Shown here piece by piece: positions 11,035 to 22,120 of a stretch of DNA of 64,000 nucleotides. The notes under the pieces are model-generated. The model ran no database searches, had not been told where the DNA came from, and worked only from the letters and a program-made list of their open reading frames with translations. A program made the translations under genes and the position numbers. Location of the stretch: positions 58,953,577-59,017,576 of the forward strand of contig NC_035448.2 in NCBI RefSeq assembly GCF_002127325.2, read 5' to 3'. Positions within the stretch are counted from its first letter, which is position 1. Each line of letters begins with the position of its first letter. The DNA is from Helianthus annuus (taxonomy: Eukaryota > Streptophyta > Magnoliopsida > Asterales > Asteraceae).

Positions 11035-11869
11035 CCCACACCCAAAAAGGTTCAAAATCTTCAACTTTCTACAGCGACTACTAACAAACTCGAGACCATC
11101 ATCACTAAAACCTGAGCAGTCACTGATGTTGAGCTTAGTTAAGTTTGGCCAGCCACGGGCCAAAGCAGAAAGGGACGGAATGACGGATCACCAAGTTTAG
11201 AGTTTATGCTGAGGTCAAGATCCTCCAAATCATGACAGTTATTAGCAATGGTCTCGACTATATCATCATCAAGCAGCGGTTCAAACTTTTGCCGAAGGGT
11301 CAAACCCCTTAGTTTTGTGAGCTTTGGAGCAAGAGAAAGCACCAACTTGTTCATGTTATTTGTGCACCTTTTGTTTTTATTAGAATTGAAAATGATATAC
11401 ATGAGGGCCAAAGTTCATAAATATATCAAGATGAAATAATAGAAAACTATACAACTAGCACAGCCCAACCCAACCCAACCATAATGGACTACTAAGTCTA
11501 GCCAAAACCGTTTTAACTGACCCGTTTCAAAGGAGACGATTAAACGGACCCATGAACATAGTCATAGAATCAACATTTAAAAGAAAATCTTGAACATCAT
11601 ACACAAAATCCACACAAACCAATCACAGAAACAAACTGTAAACAATCAAAGACATAAAAAAAGATGAAGAAAAGATACCAAGAGAGTGAAATACGAGAAA
11701 CTTCACTGCAAATAACATTTCTCCATCTACTACAAATTCCAGAAGCAACGATCACCGTCCGATCATCCATGAAAGACACGATCTTCATCAAAAGTTCCAA
11801 CTGAATCTCCTCCCACTCTCTTTTTACCCTACTCTCACCTCCAGACTTCATCAATTTCTCACCTTCCAT
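11035..11869 (-). pseudogene. SKP2-like F-box/LRR protein gene fragment (captured, frameshifted)
   Basis: Exon 1 (11,869-11,679, 63 codons plus 2 nt) encodes an F-box region with motifs VKREWEEIQLELLMKIVSFM and DDRTVIVASGICSRWR, which closely fits plant SKP2A/B F-box proteins. The donor is TTG/GTATCT and the acceptor AAAAG/G; the join restores the Trp codon of SLSW and leads into exon 2 (from 11,367). Exon 2 has LRR-type motifs such as LVLSLAPKLTKLRGLTLR, ETIANNCHDLEDLDL and LTKLNISDCSGFSDDGL. Near 11,174-11,187 a partial 8-bp duplication (GACGGAAT/GACGGATC) shifts the frame. Recognisable homology stops near 11,035, so most LRRs of the family's roughly 360 residues are missing. Intact family members act as substrate receptors of SCF ubiquitin ligases; this copy cannot encode one. 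Position inside a TIR element points to transposon capture. Confidence 0.82.
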
Positions 11870-12208
11870 CGTTGAAATTTTCTAAATGATCAAATTGAAA
11901 TTGTACGATTTGGGGGAATTAAAATACCCTAATTCCTCAAATGAAGAACTAGGGTCTTTATTTCTTAACAAAATAGAAATGGGAATTGAAACGATTAGGG
12001 TGTTCCATAATTGGAAGCTAATTTCAAAACTGGGGTGAGAATTAAATAAAGAGAGAGAGTGTCAGATTTAAATGAAGAGAGAGGGTGAGATTAGACATTT
12101 GGGGTAAATGACCAAACTACTCTTTTCATTGGCAAAATATGATTGGTGGAGAGTGGTTCTCATGGTTCTTATAACTGGATGTGGTTTTCATTTTAGCGGC
12201 TCCATAAG

Positions 12209-12210
<2 letters not shown>

Positions 12211-12251
<41 letters not shown>
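12211..12251. repeat. (TA)n microsatellite
   Basis: About 20 TA units lie just outside the right end of the F-box-carrying element. Confidence 0.9.
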
Positions 12252-12253
<2 letters not shown>

Positions 12254-12259
12254 GGATCA

Positions 12260-13512
12260 CTCACAAATCCTCTAAACTCACATTAAGTTTCTCAGTAAAA
12301 GCCATGCGGTGGGCATTTAAACATGTCCGGACCACTTCAATCAAACTCGGATCTTTCACCTAAACTATATAAACTCGGAAGTTATACCTCATGTATGATA
12401 AGATCTTACATTTGCGTGACAAGAAGAAAACTCTGACAATCCCTCCCCTCCTAAACTCGGACCATATAAACAAGTGGAATCCAAAGTAAACTCGGATTCA
12501 CTTCTTTTATTTTCAACAAAAACCCTAATTATACATTCCCACGCCAAACCCGGACCTTGTTATTTTTTTTTGTGAACTCGGAGCATAGAGGTCCTCTCAA
12601 ACTCGGACACTTACACCCTACTTTAATAAGGTCGAATCCCTTATATCATACCTTAACAAAGTTGGACCTTTTCGTTCATGCAAAGTTAAATTCAGACCTT
12701 GTACACAAGTAAACCCTGATGCTTATTTTACAAGTTCGGAGACTTGATAAATACGGATTGACTCAACCTCAATGTAAACCCTAATCGCACAAAAACCAAC
12801 ATCAATGTAATAGTTGCTGCAGTTCTACAATGTTACAAATCAATTCACAGATTTACAGTACTAACATGTCAATTAGCATATCAATAACGTCCATATTCTT
12901 GGTAAACGGTTTACACATTCATATAACACAATCATTTAAGCATAAACAAGTAAACAAAGGGCCATTGTTTAGAGGACAAGGGCTTGCATGAAATCAAATG
13001 AACAAGAACAACAACGTATAATCATAAACACTTACCTATGATTCATGTAAAGATTGTTCTTGAAAGGTTGAAAGATCAAAGATTGGAGAACTTGGTGTAG
13101 CCAAATTATTAGAGGAATGATTGGAGGTGATGATTAGAGAAATGATAAAACTATCGTATGATTGATTTGAGAGGAGGGTTTAGGGTTATTAAGGTTCCTA
13201 AATTATCCATAATGCACCCCTAACTAGGCAACTTTCACATAAAGCACATAATAACATGTAATTTACAATTAAAGCATGTAGTTCACATATTTGTCATTCA
13301 AAACATAAGTTTCGTATAAACCGTCCGTCTATAATTATTATCTGTGTTGGTCACCAACGTTCGAGAATTAACATGTATGTGTCCGGTAATTCCCCGAATT
13401 ACCAATGTAAACTCATTTAACTAACCCTAGTTAAATGCAGTGCTATGAATGTATGTCTAAGTTAACCGTGATTCCGTTAAAGTATTAACCTGAAGTTGCT
13501 GGTTGTCACAAA
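12260..13512. mobile_element. Degenerate Ty3-type LTR fragment
   Basis: No gene is visible. The repeated 'aaactcggac' phrase, the 'aaaccctaat' segment and the right end at GGTTGTCACA resemble the LTRs of the Tekay-type element at 27,212-37,045, although overall similarity is low. No target duplication was found. Confidence 0.4.
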
Positions 13513-14107
13513 CCGTTATTGTGATTGAGTTATTTTTTTTATCACTTTCACAATTATTATAAGTTATGCGAACAAAATTTACACTGAAACATGGACATAA
13601 ATAAGCACGCCAGTCGCATGTTATGACATGTTGGTTTTAACACAGATAAAAAACATGTTGCAATATTGTATTTTGATATGAGTGTTGGATACTCTAAACC
13701 ACACATCCAAAATAACCGGCCCCTTTAAAAATCATGTTACAAAACTTCAAAATCGAATAGAACAACATATTTTGAAAAACCACGGTGCAAATGGAGGGTT
13801 CGTAGGTACCACAACCATAGTGTATTGTGGTAAACATTCAAGAGGCGGTTTTGGAACTGAAAAGACAATGCGAAGTGTTTACGATTTGGTGTTGATGGTT
13901 TTTGGATTAAACCGTAAATCAAAACTGAACCGTTAAAAATAAAAACCGAACCCTTTTTAATAGCTTGGTTCCGATTTAAACCTTGGCTCCCAAATTAAAA
14001 AAATAAAAAAACAGATTGCCTGTCACAATTGGTTAATAAATTTATATTTTATTTATGAAGACATCTATTATGTATTCTAAATTTGTTTACAAACTGAGAA
14101 TGAAGAT
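13513..14107. other. Non-coding stretch, possible hAT-type remnant
   Basis: No gene. An 84-codon frame at 13,682-13,936 matches nothing I recognise. The segment near 13,900-13,990 is rich in 'aaccgaaccgtt'-type words like those at 14,530-14,722, so both may be parts of one decayed non-autonomous element. Confidence 0.3.
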
Positions 14108-14247
14108 TATCAAGAATGTATTAAAAAAGCTAAGCATAATAATCAATCAAGTCTAATATAAAAAAAAGGTACATATTTATCAAGAATGTATTAAAAAAAC
14201 TAAGCCTAATAATCAATCAAGTCTAATATAGAAAAAAAAAGTAATGG
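14108..14247. repeat. 70-bp tandem duplication
   Basis: Two 70 bp units both begin TATCAAGAATGTATTAAAAA and end near CAAGTCTAATATA, with a few differences. Non-coding. Confidence 0.85.
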
Positions 14248-14251
14248 ATTT

Positions 14252-14466
14252 TAATAATCCTAACTATTAGTTGTTGGCTAGCAACGGTCCCAACTTCAGA
14301 AATAACCAGTCATGCTACCATGTTTTCACATATAACCAATAGACTTTTGCTAACAGAAAAGAAAAAGGGGACAAAAAGAAATTAAAATTTTGTTAGCAAA
14401 GGTCCATTGGCTAAGTTATTTTAAATTTATGACCGTTGCCGGCCAATCGCTAAGTTGGGATTATTA
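14252..14466. mobile_element. 215-bp MITE with imperfect 36-bp TIRs
   Basis: The left end TAATAATCCTAACTATTAGT... pairs with the right end ...CTAAGTTGGGATTATTA. The inner TIR part is GCAACGGTC on the left and GACCGTTGC on the right. There is no coding sequence and the superfamily is unclear because no unambiguous target duplication is visible. Confidence 0.6.
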
Positions 14467-14529
14467 AATACATTTATTTCTAAAAAAACTACATCTATCT
14501 GATATTAAATATTTAAAAAATTAGAATAT

Positions 14530-14722
14530 AATTAATTCTTACGATTCAGTCCGGTTTTATATGGCTGGTTTCAACATAAATCGCAAACCAAACCATTCAC
14601 TACGGTTTGAACAATTTTGAAACCAATCCACGAAAGTTTGAAAATAAAACCGACCGTGAAATCGAACCAATGACCGGTTTGGCGGTTTCATGGTTTTAAT
14701 CCGAACCGTGAACACCCTAAGG
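14530..14722. mobile_element. Possible hAT-type terminal fragment
   Basis: The segment is dense in 'aaccg' and 'cggttt' words and ends CGAACCGTGAACACCCTA. Read inward this is TAGGGTGTTCACGG, which resembles plant hAT termini. The partner end is not clear. Confidence 0.3.
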
Positions 14723-15092
14723 TAGGAGTTATAAACTATGGTATTTATGGATATTAAGCTATCGGTTTTGTAGTTATTTCTAATGAAAATGATGTTTTGG
14801 CCTTTTGATTGACCCAAACCAAAGTCGTTGCTGACAAAAAATAAAAGACAGACTAAATTTTGGTGGAGGTTTTGGACCAACCTTTTTGGGTTATACAAAG
14901 TCTATAACTTGGGTAGTTTCTTCCGCCTTCTCATATTTTGTTTGGCTATTATCTGGTAAACGTTTCTCTACTTTCAACCCCGATGAAAATTAACCTGGAC
15001 CACATTGCTTGAATGTCATATGTTTACACTTAAGTAAAATGAACTTGTACTAAACTATTCAACTACTTCTTAACAAGCATACCTCTGCAAAG

Positions 15093-18000
15093 ATGTTGCT
15101 TAGATATCATAGCAAGAGAAGCCTTTTTCTTTTGGTAATCTTCTGCATTTTAAACCGTGAACGATGTCAATCCATTCCATTGGAGAACAAAAACGTTAAC
15201 ATGAATGGCGAAATTATAGTAGATCTGGGGCTTATTCTTGATATGGAGACATGGATAGGGTACTCCATATATAGCTGTATTAACTTGGCAATATCTGATT
15301 TTTATTCTATTAATCACAATTACACAACAAGAATAGTTCTTCAAACAAAAGACTCTGAGGGAGATCCATTAAAAGCTCTGTCAGCTAGTAAGTCTTTCAT
15401 GTATATCTTTAAAAACTAATTTTGATATAATTTAAGTTTATTGATGATCTTTATTTCTTCAAACTGCCACTTTTTACTTGTCGGGCAGTACGCTATCTTC
15501 TGAAAAACAAGAATGTGCAAGCCATCATAGGCCCAGAAACGTATCTTCAATCGAAGCTATTGGCCTTGATTGCCGACAAAGCAAAAGTTCCAATCTTTTC
15601 ATTTGCTTCTCCATCCTCAATGGAATACCCTTACTTGTTCCAAATCAAAGAAGACGAATCCACTATGGCAAAAAGCCTTGCTGCCCTTGTGAAATCATAT
15701 AAATGGAGGAATGTTATCTTCATTCATGAGGACACAGAAGTTGGGAGAGAGATCTTGCCAAATTTTCTCGCCTCATTCCAAGATAAAAATATTGGTATAT
15801 ATTACAAAAGTGCCATTTCTGCATCAGCGACTCATGATCAAATAAATGTAGAGTTGAGTAAGCTCAAGAATTTTAGCACATCCATAATTATTGTACATAT
15901 GTCACCTTCACTGGCATCTAGTGTCTTTTTAATTGCAAAAAGGTTAGGAATGATTAGGGAAGGATATGTGTGGATTTTAACTGAAAAGACGGTTGACATC
16001 TTTAGATCAACAAAATTTGAAGTTATTGAGTCATTACAAGGGGCACTAGGTTTTAGGTCGTATGTTCCAGCATCAAGCCGACTATATAGCTTAACAACAA
16101 GATGGTATACATCCTTTTTCAAAATGTATCCTAGTTATGTAAGGAAGGAGTTGCCTATGCTTGCCATATGGGCGTATGACACAGTTTGGGCACTTGCGGA
16201 GTCTATCGAAAAGGTTGGAGTCCCACACAATGGTTCTTTGCTTTTAAATGAGATTTTGAAAACCCGAATTAAGGGTATAAGTGGTGATCAGTTTCAATTT
16301 AGTAAGGGAAAAGTGGTTACTAATGGATATGAGATTGTGAATGCCATTGACCATGGTTATAAGAGAGTAGGATACTGGACAGAATCTGAAGGTATCAAGA
16401 AAGCACACCCCCTGATTATCAGTGGTAATAGATATTCTAGCATGGGTCTTGAACATGTTATATGGCCTGGAGGTGCTGAAACTGCTCCAAAAGGTGGTGT
16501 GTTAGCAACAATTCCTGGGAAAAGGTTAAAAATTGGGGTTCTAAAAATAACAAACTTTAAGTACTTCATGGATATAGATCATGATGTTGAGAAAAATGTT
16601 ACAACTGCCACTGGGTTTTCTTTTGATGTTTTCAATCATTGCATTAGTGCATTACCATATGAAGTTCCTTATGAACTCATTCCATTTGAGAATGTAACTT
16701 ATGATCATCTTGTACAGAAGGTCTATAATCAGGTGTGTGTGAATATATTTGAGTATAAATATAGTGTGAAATGAATGAGATCATTAGAAAAGCATTTAAC
16801 TTTGTAGTTTGGCTTCTTTGTTGACAGGAAATTGATGCAATAGTCGGGGATTCAACAATTCTTGCCAGCAGATCCGAATATGTTGATTTTACAGCTACGT
16901 ACTCGGACTTGGGTGTTGGAACACTAGTAAGAATGAAGAAAAAAGACATGTGGATCTTCTTAAAGCCGTTGGGCATTGATCTATGGCTAACTGCCATAGC
17001 CTTTGTCATCTTCACCGTCTTTGTTGTTTGGGCTATTGAATATATGAACCAAGAATCTGAAAATTCATCACCTCTACGATTGGGAACAATCTTCTGGCTC
17101 GTCCTATTGACTATCTTTTCTGCACAAAGTTCTCTCTCTTATTCTTCTTTTATGGGATAGAGTTATGCCAAGATCTTACATTTTGTTTACTTTGGTTTTG
17201 TAGGAGAAAAGAAGCTGTCAAGCAATTCGTCAAGTTTGGTAATGTATACTTGGTTAATTGTGGTTCTTATCTTGATCACGAGCTACACAGCCACATTAGC
17301 TTCAATGTTGACGGTGGAGCAATTTCAATTGGCATCAAATGAGGGAATTTTTGGATTTAATGGGAACTCCTTTATGAGAAGAGTAACAGTGAGCAACTTG
17401 AACTTCGAAGATCATAAACTTAGGCCATATTATTCATATCAAGATTATGCTCATGCTTTATCCAAAGGTGGGAAGCATGGTGGTGCTGATGCCATTATTG
17501 ATGAAATTCCTTACATCAAGATGTTTCTTAGCAAGTACTCAGATGACTATGCCATGGTCTCATCTCAACCAATTACTTCTGGTTTTGGCTTTGTAAGTAC
17601 CCTTTTCACATATTCATTCATCTTTGCTTTGGGAAAAGCCTTGAATAGTAGCATCAACCAATATGATCACTCCTTTCGTCCCAAAGGTCATAATTTGAAT
17701 GACATATGTCTCTGCCTTATAAAAGTTACTGCAATTGAACTAGGAAAAAAAAATGTCAGCAACCGTACGTGAATTGATTTATTTTCTATTAGCGGACATT
17801 ATAAATAAATCAACAGTCTCTTTTAAATGAAACTGGTAGCATTGCTCTAGTTCAGAGTTCTATATTTGTTTAAACTAATATGTTCCAAACTTTTAACAAA
17901 AAATATCGAACAGTTTAAAGGCCAATAAAAAAACTACACTCTTCTGGTACATGAATTTATAGAGAGGACCACTCTTTTAAAATACCTGGCTAGATATTCT

Positions 18001-18364
18001 AACACCTCCTTTGCCCATACAGATTTCCCCAAAAGGTTCTCGGTTAGGAGCTGAGCTGTCAAGGGAAATTGCCAAAATGAGATTAGACGGAATTCTAGAG
18101 GACATGGAGAAAAAGTGGTTCCGAAATCGGATTCCTTATTCCTCCCAAGATTCTTCAATTATGCCGAAAAGTCTAAACCTTGGTCGTTTAGGTGGTCTGT
18201 TTATTGTTAGTGGGATCTTTTCGGCTTTAACTCTTGTGATTTCTGCGGTTTACCTACTTTGTGCGAAGATGGAGGTCCATAATATCATATCACTAATAGA
18301 TAAACATAATTTGATGGCTTCTATCAGATATCTATTCTATAGAAATGTCATCATACATAATTAA
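15093..18364 (+). CDS. Glutamate receptor-like (GLR) ion channel, clade-2-like
   Basis: Five exons, 15,093-15,387, 15,489-16,732, 16,828-17,128, 17,204-17,592 and 18,023-18,364, join through GT-AG introns into an open frame of 857 codons including the stop. This is normal for plant GLRs (about 850-950 residues). The product should be a plasma-membrane cation channel gated by amino acids. Residues 1-26 look like a signal peptide (SLFLLVIFCIL core). The amino-terminal receptor domain follows (LDMETWIGYSIYSCINLAIS, VQAIIGPETYLQSKLL). The ligand-binding half S1 starts near residue 444 (RLKIGVLKI). M1 is near 563-586, the pore loop near 592-612, and M3 near 625-650 with SYTATLASMLTV in place of the usual SYTANLAS. 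S2 includes SGFGF/ISPKGSRL, and M4 is near 800-824. The start is the first Met before the signal peptide. The third intron (17,129-17,203) has a weak donor (AAA/GTTCTC), but its join restores the conserved AQREK. No lesion was found. Clade 2 is inferred from motif style. Confidence 0.93.
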
Positions 18365-19082
18365 CAAAATCAAGTTTAATTGACTATGCATAAACTGATG
18401 TTTTTCAGGTAAATGTCTGATTGCATAATAGATCGTTCAATTATTACAATGTAAACTTAAGTGCATAAGTGTTCTCTAGTTAAAAATAAAAGTTGGTTGC
18501 TCTTCTGTTGAAGAAACCGATTCATAGACAAACATATATGTATTCAAAACAGATTTTGTTCTGATGTGGTTAAAGAAGACTGACTTATGACTTGTTATAG
18601 AATATCACCTAGATACAAAGAAAGTGGTACTGAAGACGGGGGTAGGCCTAACACAACCTCCTGACTAGGAAAGGACCAAAAGTCCTCACCTTGATAGAAG
18701 GCTCAAAGCACAATAGTTCCCAACGCGAACATTCTAAGGAAAGGATAACACGACCTTTCCACAATAGGTGCAGGCACATGTGCACAAAGGGTGAAGACAA
18801 AAAGGTTCACTATGCAGCAGCCATAACATAGTCAAATGTCAAACCTTTACCCAAGTCGGAATGGATGAAGCTTCCCTGCCTGAAGTGATGGAAATGAGAA
18901 AACAGTATGCCATATATATGCATAACCCACTGCACAAAGGAAAAGCGTGAACTTGCTATAAAAAGGAGGTTGATGGTCCATTGCAAGACACACCGGATCG
19001 AATAGATCATCCCTCACTCCACTACACTCTTATTACTTTTTCAATCGTTGTTCTCCATCCTTAAAGGGAGGCATTTCATTCC
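18365..19082. other. Intergenic region, possible LTR or promoter-like segment
   Basis: No gene. The GLR 3' flank runs to about 18,540. From there to 19,082 the sequence has a TATAAAAA box (18,957-18,964) followed about 60 bases later by a CT-rich leader-like stretch, as in LTR promoters. No LTR ends or target duplication could be set. Confidence 0.3.
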
Positions 19083-20015
19083 TGTCGCACCCTCAAAATC
19101 CACACTCGTAATACTACCGCGAGGCGTGTGACTGACCAGGATCTAGACACCAATCATGTTGAACGCGTTTACGTAAGTTATATAAATGATTCAATTGACA
19201 CGATTAGTATTCGAAGTTTAAATGTTCAAAACACCGTTTAATTTAGCAGCGAAAGTATTAAAAAGAACCCATTGTAACTTAAAACCACAAGTTCTTTAAT
19301 TATACATTAAACATAAAGCTTACAAACCACGCACTCCAGCCGATTGCAATGTCCGTCCTGAGTTGTAACGAGCAACCTGCAAAGCATGCAGTAGGGTGTC
19401 AACGTAAAGTTGGCGAGTTCACAAGTTATCCAGTTTTAGTTCCAAAAAACATAAGTTGTTCGATTGTGTATTTATAATCATGTTATAGGGAGCTACTCCA
19501 TCTGCAAGCGTACTAAAGTGTATGATACCGAATACTAGTGACTGTCAAGTTGTTGTAACCCAAGTCAATGTCTATCATCATTGACCAAGTTGCAATGCAT
19601 AATAGTTCACGCCCCCCCCCCTCCGGTCACGGTGTGAGGTTTGTCAAACCTAATAGCGTTATCAACTAATTATCCCGTTCGCCCCCGGCGATTAATCGGT
19701 ATTGAAAGTGGGGACTTAATGATAGAGTTTCATTTAGTTTGCTAAGTCATGATTTATAAATAGTATTCAACCGTATCCCCCGGGAATAGTAGTTTAAAAG
19801 TATCCTTCCCAAGGATAGTAGTTCGTATGTGTCCACCCAGGATGCATGCTTTTAGTGTGTGTGAACTCACCTTTGCTTTGCTCGGCAGGCAAAATACTTG
19901 TGATAAGTCGGTCAACCACACCCTATTATGGTTACCAATATTTGTTAGGTTCGTATACGAGTAATGCACGTATTGTTCTACACGTATCTTAGCAAGTAGC
20001 ATATCAATTAAAGAT
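19083..20015. mobile_element. Ty3-type LTR-like sequence, left part (split by Copia)
   Basis: It starts TGTCGCACCCTCAAAATCCA and continues with a GTGTGACTGACCAGGATC phrase and an 'accaatcatgttgaac' phrase that parallel the start of the Tekay LTRs at 27,212 and 34,682. This makes it a diverged Ty3 LTR. A Copia element inserted at 20,015 and the sequence resumes at 38,330. There is a run of nine C at 19,613-19,621. Confidence 0.55.
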
Positions 20016-20394
20016 TGTTGGTGCAGTAATGTCTATCGCCTCCTTCAATCAGTCTGTAGCAGAAATTAGAATAAAACATACCCTTATATTGTAATATTTA
20101 GAGAAAAGGCAAGGTGGCATTTATGTAACTAATGAGAACTCTCATTAAAGCCTTGGCCTATAAATAGATCTCTTAGGGTAATTGTTTAGAACTTTTGCAC
20201 ATTTGGAGATTTGGAGAGCTTGGATCCTAGAGAGAGAAAGTGCAAAAGGTGATTCACGTGATTGTATGATTTCATATCTTTGAATAGAATCACAGATTAT
20301 AGTACGTTCTCGTGTTCGGTCCACGCACGTGTACAGATTCCGCACGTCACACGTGTTATACGCAATCGTTCGGGAGTCAAAAACCGATCCTACA
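20016..20394 (+). repeat. 5' LTR of Copia element 1
   Basis: The LTR starts TGTTGG and ends CCTACA. The TATA box TATAAATA lies at 20,159-20,166. It carries a 5-bp insertion near its start relative to the 3' LTR. Confidence 0.93.
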
Positions 20395-20396
20395 AG

Positions 20397-20408
20397 TGGT
20401 ATCAGAGT
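20397..20408 (+). promoter_or_regulatory. tRNA-iMet primer-binding site, Copia element 1
   Basis: TGGTATCAGAG begins two bases after the 5' LTR, the usual Copia priming site. Confidence 0.9.
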
Positions 20409-20689
20409 AGGAGCTCGATTGCACATATCAAACACACAAAATCACACAAGAATTCATCAGATTCAGAATCAAAATCACATCAGATTTGTCAAGATTCTTA
20501 CTTTACTCATTTTCTTCACGCTTTAACAGAAAAACTCAAAATTAACGAGGTTTTTACGGATAAAATTGGCTGAAATTTTGACATTGTGTGCGAAAATCGT
20601 AGTTCTAAAAGCCTACACAATTTCAGATCTTAATTCCAAACGGTTTGAGAGAAATCGAGATTTTACTATTCGAAAACGTTAATAATGTT

Positions 20690-22020
20690 GGCTATTGCTG
20701 TTACTGTTCATGTGAATGTTCACCGATCGGATGGCCATTCGATCGGATGACCATCCGATCCAAAGCCTATTCATTCAATATTGTACTTTGACTTATCTTT
20801 AGCTTAACTTTGACAGTATATCACGTAACAATCTTTGCAGTGGCCCAACTTACATACTAACGGTCCAATAAGCTCTTATATTTGAGTAAAAGTTATCGGC
20901 CACTACTCGTTTCATTTAAACAAATTGTCATCACATGTGATCTGCATTTGTGTCAGGTCCATTAAGTGATAGTGTTATCGGCCCATGTGTGATTGTGTTG
21001 GAGGTCCAATTAAACTGTTGAAGTAATAAAGATGGTCGGCCACACTTGAAAGTCAATATCATTTTGTGGTACAATCATCGAACAGCAATCCGAACGGATT
21101 GCCATCCGATCCTCTTCTGCCATTATCTTTTGACTATCATTGACCACTTCGATTGGATTGGCATCCGATCCACGGCAGTTTGTTTAATTGATTTAAGGTC
21201 CAAGTCTCGAACGACACTTCGGTCGAACGACATTTCGATCCAAGTAACGAAAGGCACTTCGATCGGATTGACATCCGATCCACATGCAGTAATCCAATTA
21301 ATTTTCAAGGTGTACAAGTGTCGGACGGCAATCCGAACGGATTGCCTTCCGATCCAAAAACACATCCGATCCAATTCAATATTAAAGGTACATGTGAACA
21401 TATTTGTTAACAATAATTGTCTATTCTCGGCCCAATTATATTGATCCACCACACAGATAGCCCATGTGCGAGAACAACGTTCTGTAATATACTTTTAGTG
21501 GCCCAATAAAGTGTGTCAGTGATCAGATCCACTTAATAGCAATCGGCCCAATTATAATTGATATATACTGACATTGGCACATGAGAATTGTAATGTTTTG
21601 ATAATCGATTCAACACTTGATATCATTTGGAGGTCTAATCATCGAACGGCAATCCGTTCGATTTGCCATCAGATCCAAATTTCAAATTTGAGGCCCAATA
21701 TTAGTTTATAAGGAGTTGTCAACTATCGGATTGACATCCGATCGATTTGACATTCGACCCAAATACATTTCAAATTATAAAGTGGTTCACTCGTTTGCAA
21801 AGTCTCGGAAGGCAGTTCGTTCGAACTGACATCCGATCCACAGTAACTTGTTTAATTGTTTTGTTATCAATCATCGAACGACAATCCGAACGAAGTCACA
21901 TCCGATCCAAGACAGTTGACTTTAGTTGACCACGTTCGATCGGATTGACATCCGATCCAAAGTCATCCGATTGTTTTTTGTTGATCTCGTCCGATCGATA
22001 CACATCCGATCCAACTGACT
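20690..22020 (+). repeat. Leader array of ATCCGATC / GAACGG palindromic motifs
   Basis: The 1.7 kb untranslated leader holds well over a dozen variants of a unit of about 20 bp such as GATCGGATTGACATCCGATC, whose halves are self-complementary. The units are irregularly spaced and interleaved with 'cggcccaat' phrases. No open frame of note. Confidence 0.8.
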
Positions 22021-22120
22021 GTTTGTTTTTAAACTGATCGTTTGTTCATTTGCAGGTGATTCGAGGTGATAAACGAGGCGAAAAATTCAAGGAACGATAA
22101 ATTTAAGAAGTGTTTTGAAG

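Larger units (their letters stand above)
10053..12203. mobile_element. Pack-type TIR element carrying an F-box gene fragment
   Basis: The left end (10,053-10,088) and right end (12,150-12,203, read inward) are imperfect inverted repeats sharing AGTT(G/A)TAAGAACC and GAGAACCA. The right end continues into GGAGCCGCTAAAATGAAAAC, the class B terminus; the left end lacks that outer part. Between them lie a low-complexity region (10,300-10,800) and a fragment of a SKP2-like F-box gene with its intron (11,035-11,869, minus), plus about 270 bp upstream of it. The retained intron means DNA-level capture rather than retroposition. No transposase is visible, so the element would be non-autonomous. Confidence 0.6.

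Noticed and set aside
13682..13936. 84-codon plus-strand frame as a possible small gene
   Set aside because: No recognisable motif, no splice or promoter support, and it overlaps 'aaccg'-rich repeat sequence.
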